NCBI GenBank assembly: GCA_947500005.1
Contig: CANMQJ010000025.1
Coordinates: forward strand, 1-59,942
Reading direction: 5' to 3'
Length of the DNA: 59,942 nucleotides
Source of the DNA: an uncultured Paracoccaceae bacterium
Lineage (GTDB): Bacteria; Pseudomonadota; Alphaproteobacteria; Rhodobacterales; Rhodobacteraceae
Part shown: piece after piece, positions 40,397 through 48,903 of the stretch
How the letters are laid out: each line of letters opens with the position of its first letter
How positions within the stretch are numbered: the first letter of the stretch is position 1
Program-made: the position numbers and the translations under genes
The notes under the pieces: model-generated
Databases searched by the model: none
Seen by the model: the letters and a program-made list of their open reading frames with translations, nothing else
What the model was told of the DNA's origin: nothing

Positions 40397-40669
40397 TCAG
40401 GACTGGCGCGAAGTGCAGATGGGGTTGCCACCTGCCGAGCGTAGCGGAACCAAGGTGTTTTCCACCGGACCGCTGTGTTCATACCAATAACAGCCATCCT
40501 CGGGACGAAGCCGCGCCGTGGTGAGATCCTGACCAGGCGCAGCAAGGGCAATGACGGCCTCGGGAACACTTCCCACTTCGTTGCGAGCGCCGCCGTCGTC
40601 CAGCGTTGGCACCGCGCAGCCAGCAAGCACCAATGTCGCTGCGATAATCGGCGCGTTTCGTTTCTGCAT
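40397..40669 (-). CDS. Small putative lipoprotein
   Basis: A 90-aa lipoprotein with signal and lipobox (AATLVLAGC). The mature part has RPEDGCYWYEHSGPVE and a C-terminal NPICTS, so a disulfide between two Cys is possible. GAGG lies 6 bp before ATG 40669; the longer frame to 40789 runs into the next promoter. No family recognised. It is divergent from the Zn/Cd/Pb ATPase. Confidence 0.7.
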   Translation of the reverse strand: MQKRNAPIIAATLVLAGCAVPTLDDGGARNEVGSVPEAVIALAAPGQDLTTARLRPEDGCYWYEHSGPVENTLVPLRSAGGNPICTSRQS

Positions 40670-40798
40670 GTCTACCTCACTCATTCTGATCGCTTCGTAC
40701 CGGCAAGCGTTGCTCCAACCGCGTCGTTTCAAGGGGGCGGCTAGCTTCAAGCCTCCGCAGGGCGCCTTTCTTGCTGGACGAATATCCACTTGTTGCCC

Positions 40799-40829
40799 TT
40801 GAAGCTCTAGTTACTGTAGGGGCTATGTC
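40799..40829 (+). promoter_or_regulatory. PbrR/ZntR-type promoter of the Zn/Cd/Pb ATPase
   Basis: -35 TTGAAG (40799-40804), 19-bp spacer CTCTAGTTACTGTAGGGGC, -10 TATGTC (40824-40829). Clear dyad CTCTAGT..ACTGTAGGG type, characteristic of ZntR/PbrR/CadR operators. Confidence 0.85.
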
Positions 40830-40861
40830 AATGTGGAATCAATGAATCCTGAGGTCAATCC

Positions 40862-43216
40862 ATGTCTTCCGACGGCAACCGCAACGATCACGGCCATCCG
40901 GGTGATCAAGAGCATTCTGACCCAAGAGGCAACTCCTGTTGCGACGCCAGCAAGGACGTCGCGTCCACGGCGCCAGCGCCGTCTGGCGGAAGGAGCTTTC
41001 AGGTCTCCGGGCTCGATTGCGCCGAAGAGGTGGCGATCCTGAACCGGGTTGTCGGGCCGAAAGTGGGCGGAACCGAACACCTGGCATTCGACGTGATCAA
41101 CGGGCGAATGACCATCCTCGATAGCGCCGAGAGGATACCAGACGACGAAGTCACGCAGTTGGTCGCAACGACCGGCATGAGCGCCAAGCCATGGGATGCC
41201 GGCAACGCAGCAGAGGACCAGGCGGCGCATCTGGCACGTCAGAAGCGCTTTACCTCGTTGAGCGGCGGCTTCTGGGCGGCGGGATTCCTTTTTCACATTG
41301 TCGAGACCGGCATGGGCGGCGCGCTCGGGCTCTTTGCGGGCCATGGCGAGGTGCCTATGCCTATGGTGGAAGCAGGGATCTTCGCCGTCGCGATTCTTTT
41401 TGGCGTCTGGCTTGTCGCGCCCAAGGCCTGGTCTTCGGCGCGGAGGCTTAGCCCCGACATGAACCTGCTCATGGTGGTGGCCGTCGCGGGCGCCATCGGC
41501 CTCGGCGAGTTTTTTGAGGCCGCGACGGTCGCCTTCTTCTTCTCGCTTTCGCTTTATCTTGAGAGCTGGAGCGTGGGGCGGGCGCGTAATGCGGTTTCCG
41601 CGCTCCTCGATCTGGCGCCGCCAACGGCGCGGGTTCTTTACGACGACGGATCTGAATCCGACGTTCCGGCCGCGGCCGTGGCAGTCAATGCAAGGTTTAT
41701 CGTGCGCGGCGGCGACCGGATCCCCCTCGACGGTGAGGTCGTGGACGGGGCAGGGGCCGTCGATCAGGCCCCAATTACTGGGGAAAGCGCGCTAGTGCCC
41801 AAGGAACCAGGCGACGAGGTCTATGCCGGCACGATCAACGGCGAGGGCACACTGACGGTGCGGGCGACGAAGGCCGCCTCGGACACGGTGCTCGCGAAAA
41901 TCATTCGCATGGTGGGCGATGCCCATGCCCGCCGCGCGCCGGTCGAACAGTGGGTGGCCAAGTTCGCGCGCATCTACACACCCATCGTGATGGCTTTGGC
42001 GATCGCCATCGCGCTGGTGCCGCCACTGCTGCTCGGCGGCGCCTGGGACTACTGGTTCTACAATGCTCTGGTCCTTCTGGTCATCGCATGTCCTTGCGCG
42101 CTGGTCATTTCTACGCCGGTCTCCATCGTGGCAGCGCTGACCGCGTCGGCACGGGCGGGGGTGCTCATCAAGGGCGGCGCCTATGTCGAGGCGCCGGGGC
42201 GGACCACGGCACTGGCGATGGACAAGACCGGGACGATCACCATGGGCGAGCCTGAGGTGGCGGCGGTTCACCCACTGGTCGGCGTTTCCGCACGCGATCT
42301 CATGGCGCTGGCAGCAAGCCTGGAGGCGCGGTCTTCACACCCGCTGGCACGCGCCATCCTCTCGCGCGCCGAAGCCGATGGTGTTTCCGTGTCTGCCGCA
42401 GAGGACACCCGTACCGTGCCCGGGCGCGGTCTGGAAGGACGCGCCGACGGGCGCGCTATCTGGCTCGGCTCGGATCGCTTCGCCGAAGAGAAGGGGTTCG
42501 GCAATGCCATTCCGGCGGATCTGCGGGATCGGATCGAAGGGGCAGGGAGCACCCTCGTTGCCGTGGGTGACGAGACCGGCGTGACCGGCGTACTGGAGCT
42601 TCGCGACCGCATCCGCCCAGATGCAAAGGGGATCGTTGCGCGTCTGCATGCGCAGGGTGTGAAGACCATCGTGATGTTGACGGGCGACAACGAACGCACC
42701 GCGCGCGCGGTGGCAGCCGAAGTCGGCATCGACGAGGTGCGCGCCGAACTTTTGCCAGAAGACAAGGTGACGGCCATTGAGGAACTCGTCGAAAGCCACG
42801 ACATGGTGGCGATGATCGGCGACGGTGTGAATGACGCACCGGCCATGGCGCGGGCGCATTATGCCATCGCCATGGGCGCTGTCGGATCGGATGCCGCGAT
42901 CGAGACGGCCGACATCGCGCTGATGACCGACGACATCGGCAAGGTACCCTGGCTTATCGGCCATTCGCGCCGTGCCATGACGATCATCCACCAGAATATC
43001 GGCATATCGCTGGCGACCAAGGCGCTGTTCGTCGGGCTGACCGCGTTCGGTATGGCCTCAATGTGGGGCGCCATTGCTGCGGATGTAGGCGTGTCTCTGC
43101 TGGTGGTCGCCAACGCACTTCGGCTCCTGAACGGCCATCAGGTTGAGGCCGGGCCTTCAGGCGGAGAACCGGTGGGCGAGCAGATGGCGAAAGGAGCACT
43201 GGCGCACGGTCATTGA
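40862..43216 (+). CDS. Zn/Cd/Pb-exporting P1B-type ATPase (ZntA/CadA-like)
   Basis: A 784-aa ATPase. The N-terminus is His/Asp-rich (NDHGHPGDQEHSD) and has CC and a degenerate HMA domain with GLDCAEEV instead of CxxC. Core motifs: TGES, CPC (C410-C412), phosphorylation Asp454 in DKTGT, SSHP and GDGVNDAP; the last helix has DVGVSLLVVANALRLL. The DCAEE form and the ZntR-like promoter point to divalent soft metals. ATG 40862 lies 32 bp after the predicted -10. It is followed by L,D-transpeptidase copy 5. Confidence 0.95.
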   Translation: MSSDGNRNDHGHPGDQEHSDPRGNSCCDASKDVASTAPAPSGGRSFQVSGLDCAEEVAILNRVVGPKVGGTEHLAFDVINGRMTILDSAERIPDDEVTQLVATTGMSAKPWDAGNAAEDQAAHLARQKRFTSLSGGFWAAGFLFHIVETGMGGALGLFAGHGEVPMPMVEAGIFAVAILFGVWLVAPKAWSSARRLSPDMNLLMVVAVAGAIGLGEFFEAATVAFFFSLSLYLESWSVGRARNAVSALLDLAPPTARVLYDDGSESDVPAAAVAVNARFIVRGGDRIPLDGEVVDGAGAVDQAPITGESALVPKEPGDEVYAGTINGEGTLTVRATKAASDTVLAKIIRMVGDAHARRAPVEQWVAKFARIYTPIVMALAIAIALVPPLLLGGAWDYWFYNALVLLVIACPCALVISTPVSIVAALTASARAGVLIKGGAYVEAPGRTTALAMDKTGTITMGEPEVAAVHPLVGVSARDLMALAASLEARSSHPLARAILSRAEADGVSVSAAEDTRTVPGRGLEGRADGRAIWLGSDRFAEEKGFGNAIPADLRDRIEGAGSTLVAVGDETGVTGVLELRDRIRPDAKGIVARLHAQGVKTIVMLTGDNERTARAVAAEVGIDEVRAELLPEDKVTAIEELVESHDMVAMIGDGVNDAPAMARAHYAIAMGAVGSDAAIETADIALMTDDIGKVPWLIGHSRRAMTIIHQNIGISLATKALFVGLTAFGMASMWGAIAADVGVSLLVVANALRLLNGHQVEAGPSGGEPVGEQMAKGALAHGH

Positions 43217-43282
43217 TCCGGCGGTTTCGGTAGAGTAACGTCTGACATCAACCAGACCTCGCAAAAGGGGCGTCGAGCAGTG

Positions 43283-43792
43283 ATGAATACCAGAATTCCA
43301 CGGCGGGTCTTGCTGTTGGGCGGATTGGCCACCTTCCTGTCTGGCTGTGCCAGCAAGTTCCGGTCCTACAACGGACCCGAAGTGACCCGGCTGCGTATAT
43401 ACAAGGCGCAGCGGCTGCTGGTTCTTGACGGAACGGATGATGTCTTGCGGACCTATCCCATCGGATTGGGCTTCGCGCCCGAAGGCCACAAGCAGTTCGA
43501 AGGAGACGGCCGCACGCCGGAGGGCTCCTATCTGATTGACCGGCGCAACCCGGACAGCCTCTTCCACCTCTCCATCGGCATTTCATTCCCGAACGAGGCC
43601 GATATCGCGTTTGCGAAGGCGCAAGGAAAATCGCCGGGCGGCGACATTTTCATCCACGGGGGGCCGCGCAAGGGGATCGACCCGATGAACAAGCGCGACT
43701 GGACCGCAGGCTGCATCTCCGTCACAGACCGGCAAATCGAGGATATCTACGCCATGGTCAGGGACGGAACCCCCATCGACATCTATGCCTGA
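43283..43792 (+). CDS. L,D-transpeptidase lipoprotein (YkuD domain), copy 5
   Basis: A 169-aa enzyme of a different subtype from the others: lipoprotein-like signal with lipobox LSGC (Cys22), YkuD domain starting LRIYKAQRLLVLDG, catalytic FIHGGPRKG (His125) and WTAGCISV (Cys144). It follows the Zn/Cd/Pb ATPase by 66 bp on the same strand, so it is probably in that operon. ATG 43283 is preferred over GTG 43280. Its stop is 4 bp from the stop of the convergent ABC permease. Confidence 0.93.
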   Translation: MNTRIPRRVLLLGGLATFLSGCASKFRSYNGPEVTRLRIYKAQRLLVLDGTDDVLRTYPIGLGFAPEGHKQFEGDGRTPEGSYLIDRRNPDSLFHLSIGISFPNEADIAFAKAQGKSPGGDIFIHGGPRKGIDPMNKRDWTAGCISVTDRQIEDIYAMVRDGTPIDIYA

Positions 43793-43795
43793 TCG

Positions 43796-44554
43796 TCAGG
43801 TGAAGCGACGGCGCAGCGCAACGTTGATGGCTTCGATGGCGATGACCATGACGACGACGGCAATCGTGACGCTGGCCGCCTTATCATACTGGAAAGAGCG
43901 CACGTAGGTCTGGATGTAAAAGCCGATCCCGCCCGCGCCGACAATGCCGAGGATCAGCGACTCGCGCAGGTTCAACTCGAACCGGAAAATCGTGTCGCGG
44001 GCGACGACCGGCGCCATCTGCGGCCAGATCGCGTATCTGAGCCGCACGAGCGGCCCGGCGCCCGCGCTTTCAAGTGCTGCGATCGGCGCGCGGGACACGC
44101 CGTCGATCGCCTCGGCATAGAACTTGGCGAGCATCCCCGTTGCATGAAAGGCGACCGCGATGATGCCGGGCAGCGGCCCGAGCCCGACAGCGCCCACCAT
44201 GAGCATGGCCACGAGGATCAGCGGAATCGCCCGGATGAAGGCAAGCAGCGTTCGGATCGGCCGAAACACCGCAGGCGATACCATCGTCTCAGACGCGAGA
44301 ATGCCGAGGGGAACGGACAGGATCACAGCACCGAGGGTGCCGAGGATCGCGATCCTCAGCGTTTCCGCGCTGCCCTTCTTGATCTCGGCCATCACCGTCG
44401 GGTCAGGCGGAAACATGCGACCGAGGAAATCGGCGATCCGCGGGCCGGCCGACAGAAGTCGCGAGAACTCGACATCGGTCGTGGCGAAGGACCACAGGAT
44501 CGCGGCTGCGATCAGACCGCTCGTCGCAAAGCCGCCAAACCCGCGGAACGCCAT
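43796..44554 (-). CDS. ABC transporter permease, PhnE-like
   Basis: A 252-aa inner-membrane permease with about six helices and the EAA loop region (ALESAGAGPLVRLRYAIWP, RESLILGIVGAGGIGF) characteristic of PhnE/PtxC-type transporters. It works with the ATPase and binding protein encoded next to it. Start overlaps the ATPase stop (A of ATG). Family members move phosphonate, phosphite or other oxyanions, but the MntR context here suggests a different substrate. Confidence 0.9.
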   Translation of the reverse strand: MAFRGFGGFATSGLIAAAILWSFATTDVEFSRLLSAGPRIADFLGRMFPPDPTVMAEIKKGSAETLRIAILGTLGAVILSVPLGILASETMVSPAVFRPIRTLLAFIRAIPLILVAMLMVGAVGLGPLPGIIAVAFHATGMLAKFYAEAIDGVSRAPIAALESAGAGPLVRLRYAIWPQMAPVVARDTIFRFELNLRESLILGIVGAGGIGFYIQTYVRSFQYDKAASVTIAVVVMVIAIEAINVALRRRFT

Positions 44555-45336
44555 CAGGACACCGCCCTGAGGCTGATTCCGGGGATTGGCTCAACCTCCC
44601 GATAGAGCTCCGCTGTCGCATCCTCGTTCAACTCGGAGGTCGGCACATCAAAGGCGATCTGCCCGCCACGAATGCCGATGATGCGCTGCGCGAAACGCCG
44701 CGCCAGGTCGGGCTGGTGCGACGAAAACAGCGCCGTCGCGCCGCGCGCTTGCGCCGCCCCGGTCAGCAGCGCCAGGATCTCACATGCACGCGCAGGGTCG
44801 AGGTTGCTCACCGGTTCGTCGGCGAGGATTAGGAGCGGTTCCTGCGCCAGGCACCGCGCGATGGCCACGCGCTGCCGCTGACCGCCGCTGAGACTGTCGA
44901 CCCGGCGTTCGGCAAGATCGGCAATGCCGCAATCGGTGAGTGCCGCGCGGGCAATCTCCAGATCATGCGCGGTCGGTGACCCAAACAGGGCGCGCAGGGG
45001 AGACATGCGTCCCAGGCGGCCGTTAAGGACGTTACGCAGAACCGTGGAGCGTTCGACCAACGCAAACTCCTGAAACACGAAACCGGTATCCGGACGGCGC
45101 GCGCGCGGCGGCGGGTGGTCGGGATCGAGCGGCGCACCCAGAACCGAGACCCGCCCGCTCCAGCCTTGGAGCCTGCCGTCGAGCAGCGCCAGCAGGGTCG
45201 TTTTGCCCGCCCCGGACGGGCCGAGCAAAGCGACGCTTTCGCCCGCCGGGACGCGAAGCGACACGCCTTCCAGCGCTGGGAGGTCCGTGCCCGGATGGGC
45301 AAAGCTCAGGTCGTCGATTTGGGCGGCAATGCTCAT
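44554..45336 (-). CDS. ABC transporter ATP-binding protein, PhnC-like
   Basis: A 260-aa ATPase: Walker A GPSGAGKTTLL, Q-loop FVFQEFALV, signature LSGGQRQRVAIAR, Walker B ILADEPVSNLDP and H-loop SSHQPD. It couples ATP hydrolysis to import through the neighbouring PhnE-like permease. It overlaps the binding-protein gene by 4 bp and the permease by 1 bp, so the three are translationally coupled. It carries the PhnC family features but lacks the rest of a phosphonate-degradation operon. Confidence 0.92.
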   Translation of the reverse strand: MSIAAQIDDLSFAHPGTDLPALEGVSLRVPAGESVALLGPSGAGKTTLLALLDGRLQGWSGRVSVLGAPLDPDHPPPRARRPDTGFVFQEFALVERSTVLRNVLNGRLGRMSPLRALFGSPTAHDLEIARAALTDCGIADLAERRVDSLSGGQRQRVAIARCLAQEPLLILADEPVSNLDPARACEILALLTGAAQARGATALFSSHQPDLARRFAQRIIGIRGGQIAFDVPTSELNEDATAELYREVEPIPGISLRAVS

Positions 45337-46208
45337 TCCAACAGCCCGTATCGGCGCGCCATGTCGCGCACGCCGTCATATGCGGCGCCGTCGGCCCTGA
45401 CATAGCCGTCCGGGCCGTAGAGATAGCGCAGCTTTTCGCGGTTCTCTGGTGCGTTGAGCCTCAGCATCGCGTCGATGAACCGGTCCTGAAGGCCGGCGTC
45501 GAGCCCCGGACGTGCGATCACGAGGTGACTCGGGATTGGCTCGCTTTCCGCAATCCAGGTCACCTCTGCCTGCTGCAGCGGTGTCAGAAGCAGATCGGCG
45601 TACTGGCTGGCGCCTGCGGCATCGACCAGGCCTTCAGCCATGGCCTGCATGGCCTGCTGGTAGCCGCCCGCGAAGTAGACGCGGCCGAAGAATACTTCCG
45701 CCTGTCCGGGGCCTTCGATCAGCCCGGCCTCCACGAATTCGGCGAGCGGATAGAGATAGCCCGATTCCGAGATCGGATCCGCGAATGCGATGTCGCGCCC
45801 CCGCAGGTTGGCGAGCGCGCCGATGCCGCTGTCGCGCCGAACGAAGATGCGGCCCGTGTAACTCGGCGTGTCGCGATAGACCTCCGAGAGGAGCGGCACG
45901 GCACCGATCTCGGCCTCGGCCAGAACGAAGGGCAGGGCGCCCATGAAGGAGATATCTGCGTCGCCGTTTCTCAAAGCTTCGACCGCGGCCGCATGGTCGA
46001 TGGTGACGAACCCCTCGACGGGGACGCCGATCTCACTGGCCAGCCAGCCGGTGATGGCCTCGATGTCACCCAGCAACTTCTCCGGGTTCTCCTGCGGGAT
46101 GAAGGCGAGCCGCAACCCAGCATTCTGCGCAGCGAGCGGGGACGCCAGAGATAACGCACTCGCGCCAGCCAAAAGAAGCACGGTTCTGCGGTTCAGGTGC
46201 TTCGCCAT
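45333..46208 (-). CDS. Periplasmic substrate-binding protein, PhnD-like
   Basis: A 291-aa PhnD/SsuA-type binding protein with a Tat-like signal (LNRRTVLLLAGASAL). Family motifs: LAFIPQENPEKLL, IDHAAAVEALRNGDADISFM and DIAFADPISESGYLYP. It delivers the substrate to the PhnCE-like importer. It overlaps the ATPase by 4 bp and the di-haem gene by 1 bp. The substrate is not readable from sequence. Its genetic linkage to a di-haem enzyme and MntR argues for a metal complex or a metal-linked oxyanion rather than phosphonate. Confidence 0.88.
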   Translation of the reverse strand: MAKHLNRRTVLLLAGASALSLASPLAAQNAGLRLAFIPQENPEKLLGDIEAITGWLASEIGVPVEGFVTIDHAAAVEALRNGDADISFMGALPFVLAEAEIGAVPLLSEVYRDTPSYTGRIFVRRDSGIGALANLRGRDIAFADPISESGYLYPLAEFVEAGLIEGPGQAEVFFGRVYFAGGYQQAMQAMAEGLVDAAGASQYADLLLTPLQQAEVTWIAESEPIPSHLVIARPGLDAGLQDRFIDAMLRLNAPENREKLRYLYGPDGYVRADGAAYDGVRDMARRYGLLE

Positions 46209-48085
46209 CAGAAGGCCCCCTCTTCAATATCAGCGGCCTCGGCCTTGAATGCGCTCCAGCTTGCTCCGGCGGCCTCCCAGTCCTCGTTGCGCACCGCGGC
46301 GCTGACCTCGGCCAGGTTCTCTGCTAGCGCGTAGACGTCGGGCCGTGCGGCGAGGTTCGACATGGTGCTGGCGTCAGCCGAAAGGTCCGCTGCCACGGTG
46401 TCGGTCAGGAGCAGGATGTGCTCCGCATCGCGACGCGGCAGCAATGTGTCGAGCGTCGAGGCGAAGGTCGTCAATTCGGAGAATGCCAGCCGGAAGGTCG
46501 TGTTCTCGGTGTCGAATGCTTCATAGGGCTCGTCCGCCGCGCCCACGGTCTCCAGATAGGCGGTCAGATAAGTTCGCTCCGCTTCGGTCAGTCCGAGCGT
46601 CTTCGTCTCGTCGAACCAGTCTACGACAGCCGCCAAGGTCGGCAGCGATCCGTCATGGAAATAGGGCGCGGTATAGGCAGTGCCGAGCAGCGTCGGAGTG
46701 TCCAGTGCACCGGCGCGGGCGCCTTCATAGGCCGGCGCGACGGAGCCGATGTCGTGGGCCTGCCGGTCGAGGAAGTTCGCGTCCGGCACATGGCAACTGG
46801 CGCAGGAGCGGTCGCCGAGTCCCGCGAAGGGCGTGTTGAAGATCGCTTCGCCGCGCAGCGCAGCCTCGGGTGCGGCTTCGGTCAACTGACCGTCTGGTGT
46901 CAGCATGGAGTTGGGCAGGAAGTCGAACTCGAGCATGTAGGCGAGCAGCGCGTCCAGCATGAAAGGCGTCGGCTCCGCGCCGCCGAACTCATTGACAACA
47001 ACGTTGCGGGTGAAGTCGCGCAGGGAAGCAAAACGACCGTCGCGGCCGTAGGGACCGGTAAAACGCAAGCCGCGCAGGCTGGGAATGTCGAGCGGATCGT
47101 CGCGCCTGTCATTGAAGATCGAGTTGAAAAAGGCGCCGTCCACGTCGATCGCGCCCGGTTGGTGGCTGGCGCCGGGGATGAAGAGCCGCTGGTTGACGTC
47201 CGAGCGGTTGTGACAGGTCGAGCAGGCGATCCCGAGATCGCGCGCGGGGCTGCCGAAGATTTGCGCACTGTCGAACAGCATGTCGCCGTAGGCAACAAGC
47301 GGCAGATCCGTCTCGTCGATGCCCTGCTCCTCGAAGTTGAGAACGAGCAGCGGCAGGGGCTCCTGATCGAAAATGTCAGAGCCCGGCGGCAGGCTTGGCG
47401 GCACCTCGATGGTGCGGCCACTGGCTACGGCGGTTTCGGGCAAGGCGCTGAGCGTCCGACGCGGAGCAAAGTCATCAATGAGGTAGTTCTCCGCGAGATA
47501 GCCGGAAATGGCCGCGCGCGCGGTTGCCATCGTATCTCGATCCGCGGATGTTGCGCCAGCGCCGAGAACACCAGCGGAACCTGTGCTGCTGTTGAGTTCC
47601 AGCCAGGCGAGGCCGATGCGTCTTGCAGCTTCAGGATCGGCCGCCGCGATACCATCCTCAAACACACGGTAGAGTTCGCGTGCCGTTCGCACGGCCTGCT
47701 GTGCTGTCGCCGATTCTTCGGCCGCGAGAGCACGGTCCAAATTCTCCTCAATCCTGAGCGCTACAAGCCGCGTCGCCTCGGCGAAGACCGCCTGCAGGTC
47801 TTCGCGCATTATAGCGTCCAAGAGACCGTCAGGCTCGATATCGCTTTTGCGGTCCAGCCACGCCAGCGCCCCGACAGAGAATTCCGAACCCCGGTAGGGT
47901 TCCGTCCAGGCGGTCTCGATGTCGTCCCAGGGCAGAGGCTCGAGATTTCCAAGAAAGAGCGTCAGACGGTAGGCCGCTGCCTCGGGAAGCCAAGGCGCCT
48001 CCTTGGCCGGCGTCGCGGCGACAGGTCCGGACAGGAGGAGCGCACTTGCGAGTGTGGCGAGCAGCACTCTCATAATATTTCGCAT
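46208..48085 (-). CDS. Di-haem cytochrome c peroxidase-like protein (MauG/MbnH type) with helical N-terminal domain
   Basis: A 625-aa exported protein. After the signal peptide, residues ~30-170 form a helical domain resembling imelysin/EfeO-type folds (APWLPEAAAYRLTLFLG, ETAWTEPYRGSEFSVGAL). The rest is a di-haem peroxidase-like unit with CSTCH (C288, His292) and CASCH (C428, His432) and the PYFHDGSLPTLAAVVDWF block of MauG/MbnH/BthA-like enzymes. Such enzymes oxidise protein residues or peroxide. GGAGG precedes ATG 48085 by 8 bp. It leads the operon with PhnD, PhnC and PhnE and is divergent from mntR across an MntR-type palindrome. Confidence 0.88.
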   Translation of the reverse strand: MRNIMRVLLATLASALLLSGPVAATPAKEAPWLPEAAAYRLTLFLGNLEPLPWDDIETAWTEPYRGSEFSVGALAWLDRKSDIEPDGLLDAIMREDLQAVFAEATRLVALRIEENLDRALAAEESATAQQAVRTARELYRVFEDGIAAADPEAARRIGLAWLELNSSTGSAGVLGAGATSADRDTMATARAAISGYLAENYLIDDFAPRRTLSALPETAVASGRTIEVPPSLPPGSDIFDQEPLPLLVLNFEEQGIDETDLPLVAYGDMLFDSAQIFGSPARDLGIACSTCHNRSDVNQRLFIPGASHQPGAIDVDGAFFNSIFNDRRDDPLDIPSLRGLRFTGPYGRDGRFASLRDFTRNVVVNEFGGAEPTPFMLDALLAYMLEFDFLPNSMLTPDGQLTEAAPEAALRGEAIFNTPFAGLGDRSCASCHVPDANFLDRQAHDIGSVAPAYEGARAGALDTPTLLGTAYTAPYFHDGSLPTLAAVVDWFDETKTLGLTEAERTYLTAYLETVGAADEPYEAFDTENTTFRLAFSELTTFASTLDTLLPRRDAEHILLLTDTVAADLSADASTMSNLAARPDVYALAENLAEVSAAVRNEDWEAAGASWSAFKAEAADIEEGAF

Positions 48086-48106
48086 CACCACGGCCTCCAA
48101 AGTAAA

Positions 48107-48126
48107 AAGTTAGACATGGCTAACTT
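48107..48126. promoter_or_regulatory. MntR-type operator palindrome
   Basis: AAGTTAGACATGGCTAACTT: perfect 7-bp arms AAGTTAG/CTAACTT around a 6-bp centre. It abuts the -10 of the di-haem operon (48131-48126) just downstream, where a Mn-loaded repressor would block initiation, and lies 57 bp from the mntR ATG, so it may also affect mntR. Confidence 0.8.
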
Positions 48127-48153
48127 ATCTACCCGAAGCAAACAAGTTGTCAA
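48126..48153 (-). promoter_or_regulatory. Sigma-70 promoter of the di-haem/ABC operon
   Basis: Minus strand -35 TTGACA (48153-48148), 16-bp spacer, -10 TAGATA (48131-48126), leading directly into the MntR-type palindrome. The best sigma-70 match in the window, so the operon should be strong when derepressed. Confidence 0.75.
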
Positions 48154-48182
48154 TCCCGCTGTTTCGCTGCAAAGTCCCGAGT

Positions 48183-48641
48183 ATGACAAAGCTACAATCA
48201 CAAGGGCGTGAGCCATTCGAAGCGGTCGACCGGGCTCCCGAGGCGCAGGCCGATGGCTTTGCGACCGTGCGTCAGGCACATGAAAGCGAGATGGCGGAGG
48301 ATTACGTCGAACTGATCGCGGAACTGATCGAGACGCGCGGGGAGGCCAGACCGGTCGAGATCGCCGAGCGGCTTGGCGTGAAGCCGCCGACCGTGACCAA
48401 GAACATCTCGCGGCTCAAGGCTGCTGGTCTGGTCCGGCGGGAGCCATACCGCGCGATATTCCTCACCGATGCCGGGCAGGACCTCGCGGAGATCTGTCGA
48501 CGCCGCCACAGGGTCGTCGTCGCCTTTCTTCTGAGCCTGGGAATCGACGAAGAGACCGCGGAACGCGATGCGGAAGGGATCGAGCATCACGTCAGCGGGA
48601 CGACATTGGAGGCGTTCGAGCGACGGCTCAATCAGAAATGA
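48183..48641 (+). CDS. mntR: MntR, DtxR-family manganese-responsive repressor
   Basis: A 152-aa regulator with an N-terminal HTH (PVEIAERLGVKPPTVTKNIS) and a dimerisation domain. Metal ligands typical of MntR are present: E and D in HESEMAEDYVE, the His in RRRHRVV, and EGIEHHVSG. It represses Mn-uptake genes when Mn(II) is plentiful. ATG 48183 is favoured; the longer frame has no ribosome site. It is divergent from the di-haem/PhnDCE operon whose promoter carries a matching palindrome. No mntH or sitABCD is present in this window. Confidence 0.92.
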   Translation: MTKLQSQGREPFEAVDRAPEAQADGFATVRQAHESEMAEDYVELIAELIETRGEARPVEIAERLGVKPPTVTKNISRLKAAGLVRREPYRAIFLTDAGQDLAEICRRRHRVVVAFLLSLGIDEETAERDAEGIEHHVSGTTLEAFERRLNQK

Positions 48642-48735
48642 GCTCGCCTAGATGCACATTCGCGCGATTCTCTATCGGGACCTCGAGCTATCAGGTCTTC
48701 AAGCCGCTGACACGTTTGCGCAATTTCGAAGCTCG

Positions 48736-48903
48736 CTAGCCGAGAACCCGCGACAGCACGATGGTTGCAAACAGGGCGACAAGTCCGAAGGCGATCGCAG
48801 ACGCTACCGCATATTGGAGGATATCCAGGTGATTCCCCCTCCTCCGTCGTGCCAGATAGCCACCCCAGATCGCGCCTCCGATAGCGCTCACGATCACAAG
48901 CAT
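48736..48903 (-). CDS. Small two-helix membrane protein
   Basis: A 55-aa protein with two hydrophobic segments (MLVIVSAIGGAIWGGYLA and YAVASAIAFGLVALFATIVL) joined by a basic RRRRG turn. GGAGG lies 7 bp before the ATG, which overlaps the lnt stop. The operon position after lnt suggests an accessory role in lipoprotein or membrane assembly. No known family. Confidence 0.65.
   Translation of the reverse strand: MLVIVSAIGGAIWGGYLARRRRGNHLDILQYAVASAIAFGLVALFATIVLSRVLG

Noticed and set aside
46418..48211. 597-aa plus-strand frame antisense to the di-haem gene
   Set aside because: The minus strand has clear haem motifs and operon overlaps; the antisense frame has no recognisable domain.
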